Shown: positions 63,994 to 64,000 of the stretch, one piece after another | Position numbering within the stretch: position 1 is the stretch's first letter | Layout: the number at the start of each line of letters is the position of its first letter | Origin: Elizabethkingia sp. YR214 | GTDB taxonomy: Bacteria > Bacteroidota > Bacteroidia > Flavobacteriales > Weeksellaceae | DNA: 64,000 nt | Direction: 5' to 3' | Assembly (NCBI RefSeq): GCF_003058195.1 | Contig: NZ_QBUH01000001.1 | Span: forward strand, 372,001-436,000 | Position numbers and translations under genes: made by a program | Notes under the pieces: generated by a model | What the model was told of the DNA's origin: nothing | Database searches by the model: none | Seen by the model: the letters and a program-made list of their open reading frames with translations, nothing else

Positions 63994-64000
63994 AAAAAGA

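Noticed and set aside
1-64000. CRISPR arrays, IS elements, prophage or plasmid-transfer genes
   Set aside because: I looked for spaced identical repeats, transposase motifs and phage structural genes and saw none.

Overview
The window is chromosomal DNA of a Flavobacteriia-type Bacteroidota. It is most like Elizabethkingia or Chryseobacterium (Weeksellaceae); that placement is by recall of protein style and no search was run. The evidence is low-GC DNA, almost no Shine-Dalgarno sequences, and a recurring Bacteroidota -7 promoter element TAnnTTTG a few tens of bases or less before many start codons. Lineage-typical proteins are also present: a SusC/SusD pair, a GLPGLI protein, a DUF3127 protein, a one-chain glycyl-tRNA synthetase, TonB-C-terminal proteins and a Chryseobacterium-style double-glycine leader peptide. 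No prophage, IS element, CRISPR array or rRNA was seen. The region is mostly conserved housekeeping genome.

Layout. 1-9 kb: a truncated ricT/PSP1 gene, a FadL-like porin with a GDSL/SGNH lipoprotein, prs, the L25/Ctc ribosomal protein gene, an orphan TolC protein and an RmlD-like reductase. 8.5-16 kb: a CBS protein with NAD kinase, a thioredoxin-fold protein, class II aldolase, AccD without its zinc-ribbon cysteines, a DUF6973-like protein, a methyltransferase and an SpmAB-like membrane protein. 16-25.6 kb: an uncharacterised phosphorylase-like protein, glyS, mutL (endonuclease motif degenerate), a rhomboid protease, a membrane-anchored EEP-fold enzyme, a lipoprotein with 11-residue repeats and a CPA1 antiporter. 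25.6-31.8 kb: a leftward suf operon (A-type carrier, B, C, D, ybjQ-like, HExxH protein, sufS). 32-36 kb: GLPGLI protein, acetyltransferase, L,D-transpeptidase, msrB, DUF445 protein. 36.5-41.4 kb: SusC/SusD pair, then a six-cysteine GG-leader peptide on the other strand. 41.6-49.9 kb: M1 peptidase, coaX, acetyltransferase, tadA, a TonB-C-like protein and hemA-hemC-hemD-hemE. 50-56.5 kb: sulfatase, mnmA, FMN reductase, small lipoprotein, a possible small RNA, EamA transporter, aat, DUF3127. 56.7-57 kb: tRNA-Leu(UAG), tRNA-Gly(GCC), tRNA-Leu(UAA). 57-64 kb: the cell-elongation operon mreB-mreC-mreD-PBP2-rodA and an NlpC/P60 lipoprotein.

How the parts work together. Cell-wall growth is a clear theme: the Mre/PBP2/RodA machine, an L,D-transpeptidase and an NlpC/P60 hydrolase. 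The last two share a nearly identical promoter and 5' leader although they lie about 29 kb apart, which suggests co-regulation. Haem and Fe-S assembly (hemACDE, suf) form a second theme. Envelope nutrient capture (FadL/SGNH, SusCD, sulfatase) is a third.

The items most worth a second look are: the shared leader of the two wall enzymes; the GG-leader six-cysteine peptide; the HExxH protein and YbjQ protein inside the suf operon; the palindromic, apparently leaderless divergent promoter between msrB and the DUF445 gene; the candidate small RNA at about 54.5 kb; and the loss of expected catalytic or metal-site residues in MutL, AccD and CoaX.
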